A DNA stretch of 7,907 nt, taken from contig JAYVGI010000194.1 in assembly GCA_043772355.1 (NCBI GenBank), positions 1 to 7,907 of the forward strand. Reading direction: 5' to 3'. Below are positions 7,127-7,907 of this stretch, piece after piece. Position 1 is the first letter of the stretch. Each line of letters begins with the position of its first letter. The notes beneath the pieces were generated by a model. The model ran no database searches. It saw only the letters and a list, made by a program, of their open reading frames with translations, and was not told the origin of the DNA. The stretch is from JAAFIP01 sp043772355. GTDB lineage: Bacteria; Pseudomonadota; Gammaproteobacteria; Burkholderiales; Burkholderiaceae_C. The translations under genes were made by a program, and so were the position numbers.

Positions 7127-7164
7127 ATTTTTAGTAGCCCCTTCTACTCTATTCTATTGGGCTA
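7127..7164. repeat. Dispersed structured intergenic repeat, copy 3 (diverged)
   Basis: The last 13 bases of the unit (ATTCTATTGGGCT, 7151-7163) are identical to copy 1, while the first half has diverged. Here TAGCCC (7135-7140) pairs with GGGCTA (7159-7164), so a stem-loop is again possible, with yet another set of bases. CCTGATT follows, as after copy 2. Confidence 0.55.
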
Positions 7165-7187
7165 ATACCTGATTAGACATACTTTGG

Positions 7188-7907
7188 ATGCAATGCGCGG
7201 ATCACACAGTCACTGCATACTTTATAAGCGTGGCCACCGAAAAGCGCGTGCTGGCCTGCGGCCTCTTGCCTGGCGCTGACGCCTCGGGTGGTGCCCGTGC
7301 GCTGGGGGCACTGGGTGGTGCAGCTTGCGCGAGGCTGGCCCTAGGTTGCGCTTGCTACCGCGCCAGCGGGTGTGCAAAACGGATGGACGGCGTTGGATGG
7401 CTTGGCTCCCCTGCGATGGCTTTTTACATAAGCGCTGGGGTCTCATCTATGCGCCATGCAGTGCCCCACACAGCTTTGCCAGCGCCCGCGCGCAGCGTGG
7501 ACGGTGTGGCGGGCATGCTGGCACCGCACTTGCGGGGTGGGCGCATTGACTGGCGCGCGGTGGCCGCTAGCCCGCGCCAGGCCTTGGGGCATTGGGTTGA
7601 TCGCCGTTGACGATGGGCTTTGCTGAAGGTACAGCATGCGGGCGGCGTATTTGCAGCCATGGCGTCCGCGCAGCAGGGCTTGCCGTCGAAGGATGCATGG
7701 GTTTTGGTGTTGAGCGCGCATAAGCTAGTAGCACTGGGCTGTGGCAGCTTGCATCAGGTGTGCATAGCGTCAAATACTGTATTTACTCATGGGGTATCCC
7801 TTTAGCTCCACATTAGCAGGTACTCGATTTTTCCTTGATTTCTACGATTTTCCCATACGTCACTGGCTTGGTCATCACTGCCTGTTGGAGCAATCGATAA
7901 AACAGCA
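7188..7907. other. 720 bases without a recognised gene
   Basis: The longest open frame, 7188-7610 on plus (140 codons), has no ribosome site, and its translation, rich in Ala, Gly, Arg and Cys, matches no family I know. Overlapping minus-strand frames (7222-7446, 7424-7660, 7443-7721, 7567-7773) look equally random. From about 7780 to the edge the sequence is less GC-rich and shows no start or domain. It is most likely decayed DNA; a gene too diverged to recognise by eye cannot be excluded. Confidence 0.5.

Noticed and set aside
3025..7164. Repeats considered as a CRISPR array
   Set aside because: Only three copies, kilobases apart, with no regular spacing and no cas gene.
7188..7610. Plus-strand 140-codon open frame as a gene
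   Set aside because: No Shine-Dalgarno, composition typical of chance frames in GC-rich DNA, several competing frames on the other strand and no recognisable motif.

Overview
The window looks like a chromosomal segment of a betaproteobacterium, probably Burkholderiales/Comamonadaceae. This is inferred from the GC-rich core genes, the pairing of a single-chain methylmalonyl-CoA mutase with a divergent GntR regulator, and short structured intergenic repeats of a style common in that family. No rRNA or tRNA gene is present to fix the taxonomy.

Layout. (1) 1-2270, minus strand: methylmalonyl-CoA mutase (scpA), cut by the left window edge just before its C-terminus. (2) 2271-2342: a 72-bp divergent control region with a short inverted repeat. 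(3) 2343-2999, plus strand: a GntR/FCD regulator, the likely local regulator of the mutase. (4) 3061-3710, minus strand: a HepT-MntA type toxin-antitoxin pair (HEPN ribonuclease toxin plus minimal nucleotidyltransferase antitoxin), with both signature motifs intact. (5) 3692-4309 and 4398-4506: two further, progressively eroded copies of the GntR gene. The first has lost its N-terminus and the second is only a frameshifted tail. (6) 4626-5591, plus strand: an AT-rich gene for an exported protein of unknown function. (7) 5592-6336: mostly non-coding, with hairpins, one copy of a dispersed repeat and a remnant of a duplicated antitoxin gene. (8) 6337-6959, minus strand: a second toxin-antitoxin operon (RelE/HigB-like toxin followed by an HTH antitoxin), with a clear promoter carrying a perfect 16-bp palindrome; the toxin transcript is predicted to be essentially leaderless. 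(9) 6995-7907: non-coding or decayed sequence with an almost perfect 27-bp inverted repeat and a third copy of the dispersed repeat.

How it fits together. The left third is housekeeping-type metabolism: propionyl-CoA/methylmalonyl-CoA to succinyl-CoA, and its regulator. The rest is an accessory zone next to it, made of two addiction modules of different types, regulator duplicates in decay, an AT-rich orphan gene and repeat elements. The HepT-MntA pair sits exactly between the intact regulator and its truncated copy, so its arrival probably accompanied loss of the second copy's 5' end. The most interesting points are the three-step decay series of the regulator around the HepT-MntA module, the toxin promoter/operator with predicted leaderless start, the structured repeat whose stems are kept by different base pairs in the three copies, and the low-complexity linker and codon-usage switch inside the mutase. 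No CRISPR array, transposase or prophage gene was seen.
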